In this document: positions 1-12,428 of the stretch, in pieces
Layout of the letters: each line of letters begins with the position of its first letter
Numbering within the stretch: position 1 is the stretch's first letter
NCBI RefSeq assembly: GCF_949987535.1
Contig: NC_080082.1
Span: 43,091,874-43,155,873 of the forward strand
Length of the DNA: 64,000 nt
Reading direction: 5' to 3'
Origin: Balaenoptera acutorostrata
Taxonomy: Eukaryota; Chordata; Mammalia; Artiodactyla; Balaenopteridae
Notes under the pieces: model-generated
Seen by the model: only the letters and a program-made list of their open reading frames with translations
Database searches by the model: none
Told to the model about the DNA's origin: nothing
Made by a program: the position numbers and the translations under genes

Positions 1-423
1 AAATGGAAGAACACTATGCTTGGAAGCTTCTTCCATCTAGTTTGAGAGTCGCACTTCCACTGCATCCTAGGATTCCAAGTGTTGCCATGCCGTCACAATT
101 TCCAATTCTTAGGCCTATGACGGCAGAGTGTGTGGCAGTTCTGAAAGAGACCTTAGCAATGCAGGCGTTTTGGCTCCTTCCACCGAGAAACCAGCTCCTC
201 CAGATCCTCTGTCGTTAGGTATTTCATGTTAGAGTATCTCTAGGCGCCCTCTTTCCTCCTGCACGAGGTAAGACACAAACGGAATTGCCCTAAAGGGAAG
301 AAGCCTTCTGAGTCCGGCAGAGAGGCAGTCTCTCCCACTCAGCATTCCCCCACGGCTGAGCCCAGGGTATGGGTCCGAGAGAGGGAGAAAGCCGTAACTC
401 CGAGCTTTTCTACTATGTAGTAT

Positions 424-857
424 AGGCCTCACCCTCAAGCTGAGGTCAGTTTCATAGAGGAAACACCAGGCCTCGGTGTGCTTTCCTGTGGCAAGGAAAC
501 TTTGCTTTCATTCCTTAGGTGGCACATTGGCTCAGGACTGCCCTACCCGAAGGGCTCACGGTGTGCAGCCCTATTTGTTGAGATCAGCCCCTCTGGCTCT
601 TTCTCGGATGAAACCAACTGGGCAAAGAGCCGTTCATAAGCTGGGGACCCTGGGAGCTTTCCCTAGTCTACACCAGAACAGCCCTCTGAGCGAGAGGAGC
701 TGCTGACGTTTGGTAGCAAAATCTCCTATTCTGAAGAGAAACGTTTCGTTGTAACTGGGTTCCATCAGCCTTGCCATATTTTCTCAGCTGGCTAGGATGG
801 AGGGCAGGCAGTCAGTGGGCAGACTCACCTGAGGCCCTGCTTCCCAGACTGTGAAAC
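424..857 (+). repeat. Monomer-like core inside the 1.78-kb unit
   Basis: This segment aligns along its whole length with Array 2 monomers. Shared landmarks are AGGCCTCACCCT, GAAACTTTGCTTTCATTCCT, GATCAGCCC.TCTGGCTCTTTC, GATGAAACCAACTGGG, CAGCCCTCTGAG, AATCTCCTATTCTGAAGAG, GCAGTCAGT and GAGGCCCTGCTTCCCAG. Unlike any Array 2 monomer it carries both junction sequences: the 'long' left end (424-495) and the 'short' right end (817-857). Equivalent segments occur once in each other unit (for example about 2200-2633, 3979-4412 and 12850-13283). Confidence 0.93.
744..760 (+). other. Broken CENP-B-box-like site in Array 1
   Basis: The site reads TTTCGTTGTAACTGGGT: the TTCG half is intact but the essential CGGG is TGGG. 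The same position in the other units is at 2520, 4299, 6074, 7848, 9622, 11396 and 13170, and all read TGGG. The copy at 6074 has also lost the central invariant A (TTAG). C-to-T at a CpG is the simplest change from the Array 2 form, though TGGG could also be ancestral. Confidence 0.85.
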
Positions 858-2199
858 AGACCCCCCCACCCCCGCCTGCTTCAGCCAAAGGGACGGCTTA
901 TGGTAAGGTAAACACACTGTGTTGGAAAGATCCTGCCTAACCCTCGCACAAGCACAAGCATATTGGTCATTGGCCAAAGACTTTCCCCCCAAGTTTAACA
1001 TGTTTGCTCCCATCTAGCCTCCGAAGACCGAGTATACCTAGCTAGGAATCACACTTCAGGAAAGGTACTCAGGCTGCTGGTGAATGCAACTTGTTTCACC
1101 AGGCAGCCCAAATCGAGTACACCCACTTGCATTTTCCAGGGGCAGAGCAAATGGTGTCAACGTACTTGCCTCTAGCCTGGGAGGGGCAACATACACTTTC
1201 TGAATGGGAAAGAAGCCCATGCCTTCAGTGTGAAAGGCCGCTAAGCCTCTTTGCTTTGGCAGCCCAGGGATAGCGTCAGCTCTGAAATGCTTCCATAGGA
1301 GCAGAGTCAGAGAACCTTTGAACCACAGAGCAGGTGCAGCCCAGAACAAGGACTGCTCTTGGCCTGAGAACACCCACTGCCCAGCGCTTCTTTTGGGTAC
1401 ACACGTGTAGAGGAAGGGTGTTGAATTCTGCTGAGTCATAACTTCTCTGGACCCACGTAGTGTGAGGGCAAGGAGAGTGGCCCTCCATCTCATCCTAGTT
1501 TCATGTATCAGTTGTATAAGGCAAACTCCCTGCTTGAATCCCTCCGTGGGCTAGGCAACCTCCAGAGAAAGATGGATGATTGGGACCCAGCGCTGGCATC
1601 TAGGTTAATGTTCTGTGCGTCAACTTCGTAGCTGTTCTCTCTAAGCGGTTCCCAAAGGCTTTCTGGAAGTGTTTCCTTAGAGGGTCAAAAACAGGATATT
1701 AACCGACAGGCCCACGGGGATGCCCGTTCTCTCCAGCAACAAGGCTACCAGCCTCCCACTCTTGGGTTCTCTTTGTAAATGGAAGAACACTATGCTTGGA
1801 AGCTTCTTCCATCTAGTTTGAGAGTCGCACTTCCACTGCATCCTAGGATTCCAAGTGTTGCCATGCCGTCACAATTTCCAATTCTTAGGCCTATGACGGC
1901 AGAGTGTCTGGCAGTTCTGAAAGAGACCTTAGCAATGCAGGCGTTTTGGCTCCTTCCACCGAGAAACCAGCTCCTCCAGATCCTCTGTCGTTAGGTATTT
2001 CATGTTAGAGTATCTCTAGGCGCCCTCTTTCCTCCTGCACGAGGTAAGACACAAACGGAATTGCCCTAAAGGGAAGAAGCCTTCTGAGTCCGGCAGAGAG
2101 GCAGTCTCTCCCACTCAGCATTCCCCCACGGCTGAGCCCAGGGTATGGGTCCGAGAGAGGGAGAAAGCCGTAACTCCGAGCTTTTCTACTATGTAGTAT
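858..2199 (+). repeat. Array 1-specific part of the unit (about 1.34 kb)
   Basis: This part of the unit has no counterpart in Array 2. It begins with a C-rich run at 860-876 (ACCCCCCCACCCCCGCC), and the rest is unremarkable unique-looking sequence. Both strands contain short overlapping open frames (for example antisense 1056-1493 and sense 1091-1273) whose lengths change between units, so I do not call a gene. I see no poly-A tail, LTR ends or SINE-like A/B boxes that would identify it as an inserted element. Confidence 0.85.
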
Positions 2200-3555
2200 A
2201 GGCCTCACCCTCAAGCTGAGGTCAGTTTCATAGAGGAAACACCAGGCCTCGGTGTGCTTTCCTGTGGCAAGGAAACTTTGCTTTCATTCCTTAGGTGGCA
2301 CATTGGCTCAGGACTGCCCTACCCGAAGGGCTCACGGTGTGCAGCCCTATTTGTTGAGATCAGCCCCTCTGGCTCTTTCTCGGATGAAACCAACTGGGCA
2401 AAGAGCCGTTCATAAGCTGGGGACCCTGGGAGCTTTCCCTAGTCTACACCAGAACAGCCCTCTGAGCGAGAGGAGCTGCTGACGTTTGGTAGCAAAATCT
2501 CCTATTCTGAAGAGAAACGTTTCGTTGTAAGTGGGTTCCATCAGCCTTGCCATATTTTCTCAGCTGGCTAGGATGGAGGGCAGGCAGTCAGTGGGCAGAC
2601 TCACCTGAGGCCCTGCTTCCCAGACTGTGAAACAGACCCCCCCACCCCCGCCTGCTTCAGCCAAAGGGACGGCTTATGGTAAGGTAAACACACTGTGTTG
2701 GAAAGATCCTGCCTAACCCTCGCACAAGCACAAGCATATTGCTCATTGGCCAAAGACTTTCCCCCCAAGTTTAACATGTTTGCTCCCATCTAGCCTCCGA
2801 AGACCGAGTATACCTAGCTAGGAATCACACTTCAGGAAAGGTACTCAGGCTGCTGGTGAATGCAACTTGTTTCACCAGGCAGCCCAAATCGAGTACACCC
2901 ACTTGCATTTTCCAGGGGCAGAGCAAATGGTGTCAACGTACTTGCCTCTAGCCTGGGAGGGGCAACATACACTTTCTGAATGGGAAAGAAGCCCATGCCT
3001 TCAGTGTGAAAGGCCGCTAAGCCTCTTTGCTTTGGCAGCCCAGGGATAGCGTCAGCTCTGAAATGCTTCCATAGGAGCAGAGTCAGAGAACCTTTGAACC
3101 ACAGAGCAGGTGCAGCCCAGAACAAGGACTGCTCTTGGCCTGAGAACACCCACTGCCCAGCGCTTCTTTTGGGTACACACGTGTAGAGGAAGGGTGTTGA
3201 ATTCTGCTGAGTCATAACTTCTCTGGACCCACGTAGTGTGAGGGCAAGGAGAGTGGCCCTCCATCTCATCCTAGTTTCATGTATCAGTTGTATAAGGCAA
3301 ACTCCCTGCTTGAATCCCTCCGTGGGCTAGGTAACCTCCTCCAGAGAAAGATGGATGATTGGGACCCAGGGCTGGCATCTAGGTTAATGTTCTGTGCATC
3401 AACTTCGTAGCTGTTCTCTCTAAGCGGTTCCCAAAGGCTTTCTGGAAGTGTTTCCTTAGAGGGTCAAAAACAGGATATTAACCGACAGGCCCACGGGGAT
3501 GCCCGTTCTCTCCAGCAACAAGGCTACCAGCCTCCCACTCTTGGGTTCTCTTTGT
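1777..3555 (+). repeat. Array 1 unit 2 (type A)
   Basis: Type A throughout. At 1,779 bp it is the longest unit, because of a 3-bp expansion near 3,338 (CCTCCTCCAGAG where sister units have CCTCCAGAG). The broken CENP-B-like site is at 2520-2536. Confidence 0.95.
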
Positions 3556-5330
3556 AAATGGAAGAACACTATGCTTGGAAGCTTCTTCCATCTAGTTTGA
3601 GAGTCGCACTTCCACTGCATCCTAGGATTCCAAGTGTTGCCATGCCGTCACAATTTCCAATTCTTAGGCCTATGACGGCAGAGTGTGTGGCAGTTCTGAA
3701 AGAGACCTTAGCAATGCAGGCGTTTTGGCTCCTTCCACCGAGAAACCAGCTCCTCCAGATCCTCTGTCGTTAGGTATTTCATGTTAGAGTATCTCTAGGC
3801 GCCCTCTTTCCTCCTGCACGAGGTAAGACACAAACGGAATTGCCCTAAAGGGAAGAAGCCTTCTGAGTCCGGCAGAGAGGCAGTCTCTCCCACTCAGCAT
3901 TCCCCCACGGCTGAGCCCAGGGTATGGGTCCGAGAGAGGGAGAAAGCCGTAACTCCGAGCTTTTCTACTATGTAGTATAGGCCTCACCCTCAAGCTGAGG
4001 TCAGTTTCATAGAGGAAACACCAGGCCTCGGTGTGCTTTCCTGTGGCAAGGAAACTTTGCTTTCATTCCTTAGGTGGCACATTGGCTCAGGACTGCCCTA
4101 CCCGAAGGGCTCACGGTGTGCAGCCCTATTTGTTGAGATCAGCCCCTCTGGCTCTTTCTCGGATGAAACCAACTGGGCAAAGAGCCGTTCATAAGCTGGG
4201 GACCCTGGGAGCTTTCCCTAGTCTACACCAGAACAGCCCTCTGAGCGAGAGGAGCTGCTGACGTTTGGTAGCAAAATCTCCTATTCTGAAGAGAAACGTT
4301 TCGTTGTAAGTGGGTTCCATCAGCCTTGCCATATTTTCTCAGCTGGCTAGGATGGAGGGCAGGCAGTCAGTGGGCAGACTCACCTGAGGCCCTGCTTCCC
4401 AGACTGTGAAACAGACCCCCCCACCCCCGCCTGCTTCAGCCAAAGGGACGGCTTATGGTAAGGTAAACACACTGTGTTGGAAAGATCCTGCCTAACCCTC
4501 GCACAAGCACAAGCATATTGCTCATTGGCCAAAGACTTTCCCTCCAAGTTTAACATGTTTGCTCCCATCTAGCCTCCGAAGACCGAGTATACCTAGCAAG
4601 GAATCACACTTCAGGAAAGGTACTCAGGCTGCTGGTGAATGCAACTTGTTTCACCAGGCAGCCCAAATCGAGTACACCCACTTGCATTTTCCAGGGGCAG
4701 AGCAAATGGTGTCAACGTACTTGCCTCTAGCCTGGGAGGGGCAACATACACTTTCTGAATGGGAACGAAGCCCATGCCTTCAGTGTGAAAGGCCGCTAAG
4801 CGTCTTTGCTTTGGCAGCCCAGGTATAGCGTCAGCTCTGAAATGCTTCCATAGGAGCAGAGTCAGAGAACCTTTGAACCACAGAGCAGGTGCAGCCCAGA
4901 ACAACGACTGCTCTTGGCCTGAGAACACTCACTGCCCAGCGCTTCTTTTGGGTACACACGTGTAGAGGAAGGGTGTTGAATTCTGCTGCGCGATAACTTC
5001 TCCGGGCCACGTAGTGTGAGGGCAAGGAGAGTGGCCCTCCAACTCATCCCAGTTTCATGTGTCAGTTGTATAAGGCAAACTCCCTGCTTGAATCCCTCCG
5101 TGGGCTACGTAACCTCCAGAGAAAGGTGGATGATTGGGACCCAGGGCTTGTATCTAGGTTAATGTTCTGTGCATCAACTTCGTAGCTGTTCTCTCTAAGC
5201 GGGTCCCAAAGGCTTTCTGGAAGAGTTTCCTTAAAGGGTCAGAAACAGGAAATTAACCGACAGGCCCACGGGGATGCCAGTTCTCTCCAGCAACAAGGCT
5301 ACCAGCCTCACAGTCTTGGGTGCTCTTTGT
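3556..5330 (+). repeat. Array 1 unit 3 (A-to-B chimera)
   Basis: The unit starts as type A and switches to type B between about 4,545 and 4,600 (CTAGCAAGGAATC). All later diagnostic sites are B (GCGCGATAAC, GGGCTTGTATC, CCTCACAGTCTTGGGTGC). The broken CENP-B-like site is at 4299-4315. Confidence 0.93.
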
Positions 5331-7104
5331 AAATGGAAGAACACTACGCTTGGAAGCTTCTTCCGTCCAGTTTGTGAGTCGAACTTCCACTGCATCCTAG
5401 GATTCCAAGTGTTGCCATGCCGTCACAATTTCCAATTCTTAGGCCTATGATGGCAGAGTGTGTGGCAGTTCTGAAAGAGACCTTAGCAATGCAGGTGTTT
5501 GGGCTCCTTCCACCGAGATACCAGCTCCTCCAGATCCTCTGTCGTTAGGTATTTCATGTTAGAGTATCTCTAGGCGCCCTCTTTCCTCCTCCACGAGGTA
5601 AGACACAAACGGAATTGCCCTAAAGGGAAGAAGCCTTCTGAGTCTGGCAGAGAGGCAGTCTCTCCCACTCAGCATGCCCCCACGGCTGAGCCCAGGGTAT
5701 GGGTCCGAGAGAGGGAGAAAGCCGTAACTCCGAGCTTTTCTACTATGTAGTATAGGCCTCACCCTCAAGCTGAGGTCAGTTTCATAGAGGAAACACCAGG
5801 CCTCGGTGTGCTTTCCTGTGGCAAGGAAACTTTGCTTTCATTCCTTAGGTGGCACATTGGCTCAGGACTGCCCTACCCGAAGGGCTCACGGTGTGCAGCC
5901 CTATTTGTTGAGATCAGCCCCTCTGGCTCTTTCTCGGATGAAACCAACTGGGCAAAGAGCCGTGCATAAGCTGGGGACCCTGGGAGCTTTCCCTAGTCTA
6001 CACCAGAACAGCCCTCTGAGCGAGAGGAGCTGCTGACGTTTGGTAGCAAAATCTCCTATTCTGAAGAGAAACGTTTCGTTGTTAGTGGGTTCCATCAGCC
6101 TTGCCATATTTTCTCAGCTGGCTAGGATGGAGGGCAGGCAGTCAGTGGGCAGACTCACCTGAGGCCCTGCTTCCCAGACTGTGAAACAGACCCCCCCACC
6201 CCCGCCTGCTTCAGCCAAAGGGACGGCTTATGGTAAGGTAAACACACTGTGTTGGAAAGATCCTGCCTAACCCTCGCACAAGCACAAGCATATTGGTCAT
6301 TGGCCAAAGACTTTCCCCCCAAGTTTAACATGTTTGCTCCCATCTAGCCTCCGAAGACCGAGTATACCTAGCTAGGAATCACACTTCAGGAAAGGTACTC
6401 AGGCTGCTGGTGAATGCAACTTTTTCACCAGGCAGCCCAAATCGAGTACACCCACTTGCATTTTCCAGGGGCAGAGCAAATGTTGTCAACGTACTTGCCT
6501 CTAGCCTGGGAGGGGCAACATACACTTTCTGAATGGGAAAGAAGCCCATGCCTTCAGTGTGAAAGGCCGCTAAGCCTCTTTGCTTTGGCAGCCCAGGGAT
6601 AGCATCAGCTCTGAAATGCTTCCATAGGAGCAGAGTCAGAGAACCTTTGAACCACAGAGCAGGTGCAGCCCAGAACAACGACTGCTCTTGGCCTGAGAAC
6701 ACCCACTGCCCAGCGCTTCTTTTGGGTACACACGTGTAGAGGAAGGGTGTTGAATTCTGCTGAGTCATAACTTCTCTGGACCCACGTAGTGTGAGGGCAA
6801 GGAGAGTGGCCCTCCATCTCATCCTAGTTTCATGTATCAGTTGTATAAGGCAAACTCCCTGCTTGATTCCCTCCGTGGGTTGGTAACCTCCAGAGAAAGA
6901 TGGATGACTGGGACCCAGGGCTGGCATCTAGGTTAATGTTCTGTGCATCAACTTCGTAGCTGTTCTCTCTAAGCGGTTCCCAAAGGCTTTCTGGAAGTGT
7001 TTCCTTAGAGGGTCAAAAACAGGATATTAACCGACAGGCCCACGGGGATGCCCGTTCTCTCCAGCAACAAGGCTACCAGCCTCCCACTCTTGGGTTCTCT
7101 TTGT
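5331..7104 (+). repeat. Array 1 unit 4 (B-to-A chimera)
   Basis: The unit opens as type B (GTGAGTCGAAC, GCAGGTGTTTGGGCTCC, CAGCATGCCCCCAC) and is type A by about 6,360. The CENP-B-like site at 6074-6090 is doubly broken. A 1-bp loss near 6,420 changes the antisense frame and merely lengthens the open frame at 6379-6927, which argues against coding selection. Confidence 0.93.
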
Positions 7105-8880
7105 AAATGGAAGAACACTATGCTTGGAAGCTTCTTCCATCTAGTTTGAGAGTCGCACTTCCACTGCATCCTAGGATTCCAAGTGTTGCCATGCCATCAC
7201 AATTTCCAATTCTTAGGCCTATGACGGCAGAGTGTGTGGCAGTTCTGAAAGAGACCTTAGCAATGCAGGCGTTTTGGCTCCTTCCACCGAGAAACCAGCT
7301 CCTCCAGATCCTCTGTCGTTAGGTATTTCATGTTAGAGTATCTCTAGGCGCCCTCTTTCCTCCTGCACGAGGTAAGACACAAACGGAATTGCCCTAAAGG
7401 GAAGAAGCCTTCTGAGTCCGGCAGAGAGGCAGTCTCTCCCACTCAGCATTCCCCCACGGCTGAGCCCAGGGTATGGGTCCGAGAGAGGGAGAAAGCCGTA
7501 ACTCCGAGCTTTTCTACTATGTAGTATAGGCCTCACCCTCAAGCTGAGGTCAGTTTCATAGAGGAAACACCAGGCCTCGGTGTGCTTTCCTGTGGCAAGG
7601 AAACTTTGCTTTCATTCCTTAGGTGGCACATTGGCTCAGGACTGCCCTACCCGAAGGGCTCACGGTGTGCAGCCCTATTTGTTGAGATCAGCCCCTCTGG
7701 CTCTTTCTCGGATGAAACCAACTGGGCAAAGAGCCGTTCATAAGCTGGGGACCCTGGGAGCTTTCCCTAGTCTACACCAGAACAGCCCTCTGAGCGAGAG
7801 GAGCTGCTGACGTTTGGTAGTAAAATCTCCTATTCTGAAGAGAAACGTTTCGTTGTAAGTGGGTCCCATCAGCCTTGCCATATTTTCTCAGCTGGCTAGG
7901 ATGGAGGGCAGGCAGTCAGTGGGCAGACTCACCTGAGGCCCTGCTTCCCAGACTGTGAAACAGACCCCCCCACCCCCGCCTGCTTCAGCCAAAGGGACGG
8001 CTTATGGTAAGGTAAACACACTGTGTTGGAAAGATCCTGCCTAACCCTCGCACAAGCACAAGCATATTGCTCATTGGCCAAAGACTTTCCCCCCAAGTTT
8101 AACATGTTTGCTCCCATCTAGCCTCCGAAGACCGAGTATACCTAGCTAGGAATCACACTTCAGGAAAGGTACTCAGGCTGCTGGTGAATGCAACTTGTTT
8201 CACCAGGAAGCCCAAATCGAGTACACCCACTTGCATTTTCCAGGGGCAGAGCAAATGGTGTCAACGTACTTGCCTCTAGCCTGGGAGGGGCAACATACAC
8301 TTTCTGAATGGGAAAGAAGCCCATGCCTTCAGTGTGAAAGGCCGCTAAGCCTCTTTGCTTTGGCAGCCCAGGGATAGCGTCAGCTCTGAAATGCTTCCAT
8401 AGGAGCAGAGTCAGAGAACCTTTGAACCACAGAGCAGGTGCAGCCCAGAACAACGACTGCTCTTGGCCTGAGAACACCCACTGCCCAGCGCTTCTTTTGG
8501 GTACACACGTGTAGAGGAAGGGTGTTGAATTCTGCTGAGTCATAACTTCTCTGGACCCACGTAGTGTGAGGGCAAGGAGAGTGGCCCTCCATCTCATCCT
8601 AGTTTCATGTATCAGTTGTATAAGGCAAACTCCCTGCTTGAATCCCTCCGTGGGCTAGGTAACCTCGAGAGAAAGATGGATGATTGGGACCCAGGGCTGG
8701 CATCTAGGTTAATGTTCTGTGCATCAACTTCGTAGCTGTTCTCTCTAAGCGGTTCCCAAAGGCTTTCTGGAAGTGTTTCCTTAGAGGGTCAAAAACAGGA
8801 TATTAACCGACAGGCCCACGGGGATGCCCGTTCTCTCCAGCAACAAGGCTACCAGCCTCCCACTCTTGGGTTCTCTTTGT
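7105..8880 (+). repeat. Array 1 unit 5 (type A)
   Basis: Type A throughout. It carries private variants GCCATCACAA (about 7,195), GGTAGTAAAATC (about 7,817) and GGGTCCCATC (about 7,861), all shared with unit 7 exactly 3,548 bp downstream. These mark it as the source or product of a recent two-unit duplication. Broken CENP-B-like site at 7848-7864. Confidence 0.95.
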
Positions 8881-10652
8881 AAATGGAAGAACACTATGCT
8901 TGGAAGCTTCTTCCATCTAGTTTGAGAGTCGCACTTCCACTGCATCCTAGGATTCCAAGTGTTGCCATGCCGTCACAATTTCCAATTCTTAGGCCTATGA
9001 CGGCAGTGTGTGGCAGTTCTGAAAGAGACCTTAGCAATGCAGGCGTTTTGGCTCCTTCCACCGAGAAACCAGCTCCTCCAGATCCTCTGTCGTTAGGTAT
9101 TTCATGTTAGAGTATCTCTAGGCGCCCTCTTTCCTCCTGCACGAGGTAAGACACAAACGGAATTGCCCTAAAGGGAAGAAGCCTTCTGAGTCCGGCAGAG
9201 AGGCAGTCTCTCCCACTCAGCATTCCCCAACGGCTGAGCCCAGGGTATGGGTCCGAGAGAGGGAGAAAGCCGTAACTCCGAGCTTTTCTACTATGTAGTA
9301 TAGGCCTAACCCTCAAGCTGAGGTCAGTTTCATAGAGGAAACACCAGGCCTCGGTGTGCTTTCCTGTGGCAAGGAAACTTTGCTTTCATTCCTTAGGTGG
9401 CACATTGGCTCAGGACTGCCCTACCCGAAGGGCTCACGGTGTGCAGCCCTATTTGTTGAGATCAGCCCCTCTGGCTCTTTCTCGGATGAAACCAACTGGG
9501 CAAAGAGCCGTTCATAAGCTGGGGACCCTGGGAGCTTTCCCTAGTCTACACCAGAACAGCCCTCTGAGCGAGAGGAGCTGCTGACGTTTGGTAGCAAAAT
9601 CTCCTATTCTGAAGAGAAACGTTTCGTTGTAAGTGGGTTCCATCAGCCTTGCCATATTTTCTCAGCTGGCTAGGATGGAGGGCAGGCAGTCAGTGGGCAG
9701 ACTCACCTGAGGCCCTGCTTCCCAGACTGTGAAACAGACCCCCCCACCCCCGCCTGTTCAGCCAAAGGGACGGCTTATGGTAAGGTAAACACACTGTGTT
9801 GGAAAGATCCTGCCTAACCCTCGCACAAGCACAAGCATATTGCTCATTGGCCAAAGACTTTCCCCCCAAGTTTAACATGTTTGCTCCCATCTAGCCTCCG
9901 AAGACCGAGTATACCTAGCAAGGAATCACACTTCAGGAAAGGTACTCAGGCTGCTGGTGAATGCAACTTGTTTCACCAGGCAGCCCAAATCGAGTACACC
10001 CACTTGCATTTTCCAGGGGCAGAGCAAATGGTGTCAACGTACTTGCCTCTAGCCTGGGAGGGGCAACATACACTTTCTGAATGGGAACGAAGCCCATGCC
10101 TTCAGTGTGAAAGGCCGCTAAGCCTCTTTGCTTTGGCAGCCCAGGGATAGCGTCAGCTCTGAAATGCTTCCATAGGAGCAGAGTCAGAGAACCTTTGAAC
10201 CACAGAGCAGGTGCAGCCCAGAACAACGACTGCTCTTGGCCTGAGAACACCCACTGCCCAGCGCTTCTTTTGGGTACACACGTGTAGAGGAAGGGTGTTG
10301 AATTCTGCTGCGCGATAACTTCTCCGGGCCACGTAGTGTGAGGGCAAGGAGAGTGGCCCTCCAACTCATCCCAGTTTCATGTGTCAGTTGTATAAGGCAA
10401 ACTCCCTGCTTGAATCCCTCCGTGGGCTACGTAACCTCCAGAGAAAGGTGGATGATTGGGACCCAGGGCTTGTATCTAGGTTAATGTTCTGTGCATCAAC
10501 TTCGTAGCTGTTCTCTCTAAGCGGGTCCCAAAGGCTTTCTGGAAGAGTTTCCTTAAAGGGTCAGAAACAGGAAATTAACCGACAGGCCCACGGGGATGCC
10601 AGTTCTCTCCAGCAACAAGGCTACCAGCCTCACAGTCTTGGGTGCTCTTTGT
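8881..10652 (+). repeat. Array 1 unit 6 (A-to-B chimera)
   Basis: The unit switches from A to B at about 9,915. A 2-bp loss near 9,006 (GGCAGTGTGTGG) and a 1-bp loss near 9,757 (CCTGTTCAGCC) are shared with unit 8 at +3,548, confirming the duplication. Broken CENP-B-like site at 9622-9638. Confidence 0.95.
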
Positions 10653-12428
10653 AAATGGAAGAACACTACGCTTGGAAGCTTCTTCCGTCCAGTTTGTGAG
10701 TCGAACTTCCACTGCATCCTAGGATTCCAAGTGTTGCCATGCCATCACAATTTCCAATTCTTAGGCCTATGACGGCAGAGTGTGTGGCAGTTCTGAAAGA
10801 GACCTTAGCAATGCAGGCGTTTTGGCTCCTTCCACCGAGAAACCAGCTCCTCCAGATCCTCTGTCGTTAGGTATTTCATGTTAGAGTATCTCTAGGCGCC
10901 CTCTTTCCTCCTGCACGAGGTAAGACACAAACGGAATTGCCCTAAAGGGAAGAAGCCTTCTGAGTCCGGCAGAGAGGCAGTCTCTCCCACTCAGCATTCC
11001 CCCACGGCTGAGCCCAGGGTATGGGTCCGAGAGAGGGAGAAAGCCGTAACTCCGAGCTTTTCTACTATGTAGTATAGGCCTCACCCTCAAGCTGAGGTCA
11101 GTTTCATAGAGGAAACACCAGGCCTCGGTGTGCTTTCCTGTGGCAAGGAAACTTTGCTTTCATTCCTTAGGTGGCACATTGGCTCAGGACTGCCCTACCC
11201 GAAGGGCTCACGGTGTGCAGCCCTATTTGTTGAGATCAGCCCCTCTGGCTCTTTCTCGGATGAAACCAACTGGGCAAAGAGCCGTTCATAAGCTGGGGAC
11301 CCTGGGAGCTTTCCCTAGTCTACACCAGAACAGCCCTCTGAGCGAGAGGAGCTGCTGACGTTTGGTAGTAAAATCTCCTATTCTGAAGAGAAACGTTTCG
11401 TTGTAAGTGGGTCCCATCAGCCTTGCCATATTTTCTCAGCTGGCTAGGATGGAGGGCAGGCAGTCAGTGGGCAGACTCACCTGAGGCCCTGCTTCCCAGA
11501 CTGTGAAACAGACCCCCCCACCCCCGCCTGCTTCAGCCAAAGGGACGGCTTATGGTAAGGTAAACACACTGTGTTGGAAAGATCCTGCCTAACCCTCGCA
11601 CAAGCACAAGCATATTGCTCATTGGCCAAAGACTTTCCCCCCAAGTTTAACATGTTTGCTCCCATCTAGCCTCCGAAGACCGAGTATACCTAGCTAGGAA
11701 TCACACTTCAGGAAAGGTACTCAGGCTGCTGGTGAATGCAACTTGTTTCACCAGGAAGCCCAAATCGAGTACACCCACTTGCATTTTCCAGGGGCAGAGC
11801 AAATGGTGTCAACGTACTTGCCTCTAGCCTGGGAGGGGCAACATACACTTTCTGAATGGGAAAGAAGCCCATGCCTTCAGTGTGAAAGGCCGCTAAGCCT
11901 CTTTGCTTTGGCAGCCCAGGGATAGCGTCAGCTCTGAAATGCTTCCATAGGAGCAGAGTCAGAGAACCTTTGAACCACAGAGCAGGTGCAGCCCAGAACA
12001 ACGACTGCTCTTGGCCTGAGAACACCCACTGCCCAGCGCTTCTTTTGGGTACACACGTGTAGAGGAAGGGTGTTGAATTCTGCTGAGTCATAACTTCTCT
12101 GGACCCACGTAGTGTGAGGGCAAGGAGAGTGGCCCTCCATCTCATCCTAGTTTCATGTATCAGTTGTATAAGGCAAACTCCCTGCTTGAATCCCTCCGTG
12201 GGCTAGGTAACCTCGAGAGAAAGATGGATGATTGGGACCCAGGGCTGGCATCTAGGTTAATGTTCTGTGCATCAACTTCGTAGCTGTTCTCTCTAAGCGG
12301 TTCCCAAAGGCTTTCTGGAAGTGTTTCCTTAGAGGGTCAAAAACAGGATATTAACCGACAGGCCCACGGGGATGCCCGTTCTCTCCAGCAACAAGGCTAC
12401 CAGCCTCCCACTCTTGGGTTCTCTTTGT
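10653..12428 (+). repeat. Array 1 unit 7 (short B start, then a copy of unit 5)
   Basis: B-type sequence runs only to about 10,707 (GTGAGTCGAAC). From there the unit matches unit 5, private variants included. The switch marks the join between the two copies of the 3,548-bp block. Broken CENP-B-like site at 11396-11412. Confidence 0.95.

Larger units (their letters stand above)
1..1776 (+). repeat. Array 1 unit 1 (type A)
   Basis: Type A throughout. The monomer-like core lies at about 424-857 and the broken CENP-B-like site at 744-760 (TTTCGTTGTAACTGGGT), which differs from its sister units by AAC for AAG. The unit boundary is an arbitrary phase set by the window edge, not a biological start. 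Confidence 0.95.

Noticed and set aside
476..706. 76-codon sense frame repeated in every Array 1 unit
   Set aside because: It is the frame of the monomer-like core, whose antisense strand is also partly open (5901-6107). There is no start context or signal to support a gene.
858..2199. The 1.34-kb Array 1-specific part as an inserted transposon
   Set aside because: No terminal repeats, target-site duplication, poly-A tail or transposase-like frame is visible. The deletion model explains the monomer lengths without an insertion.
6379..6927. 182-codon antisense open frame in Array 1 unit 4
   Set aside because: It is created by a 1-bp loss near 6,420 and a small change near 6,880; sister units have shorter frames and the other strand is open too.
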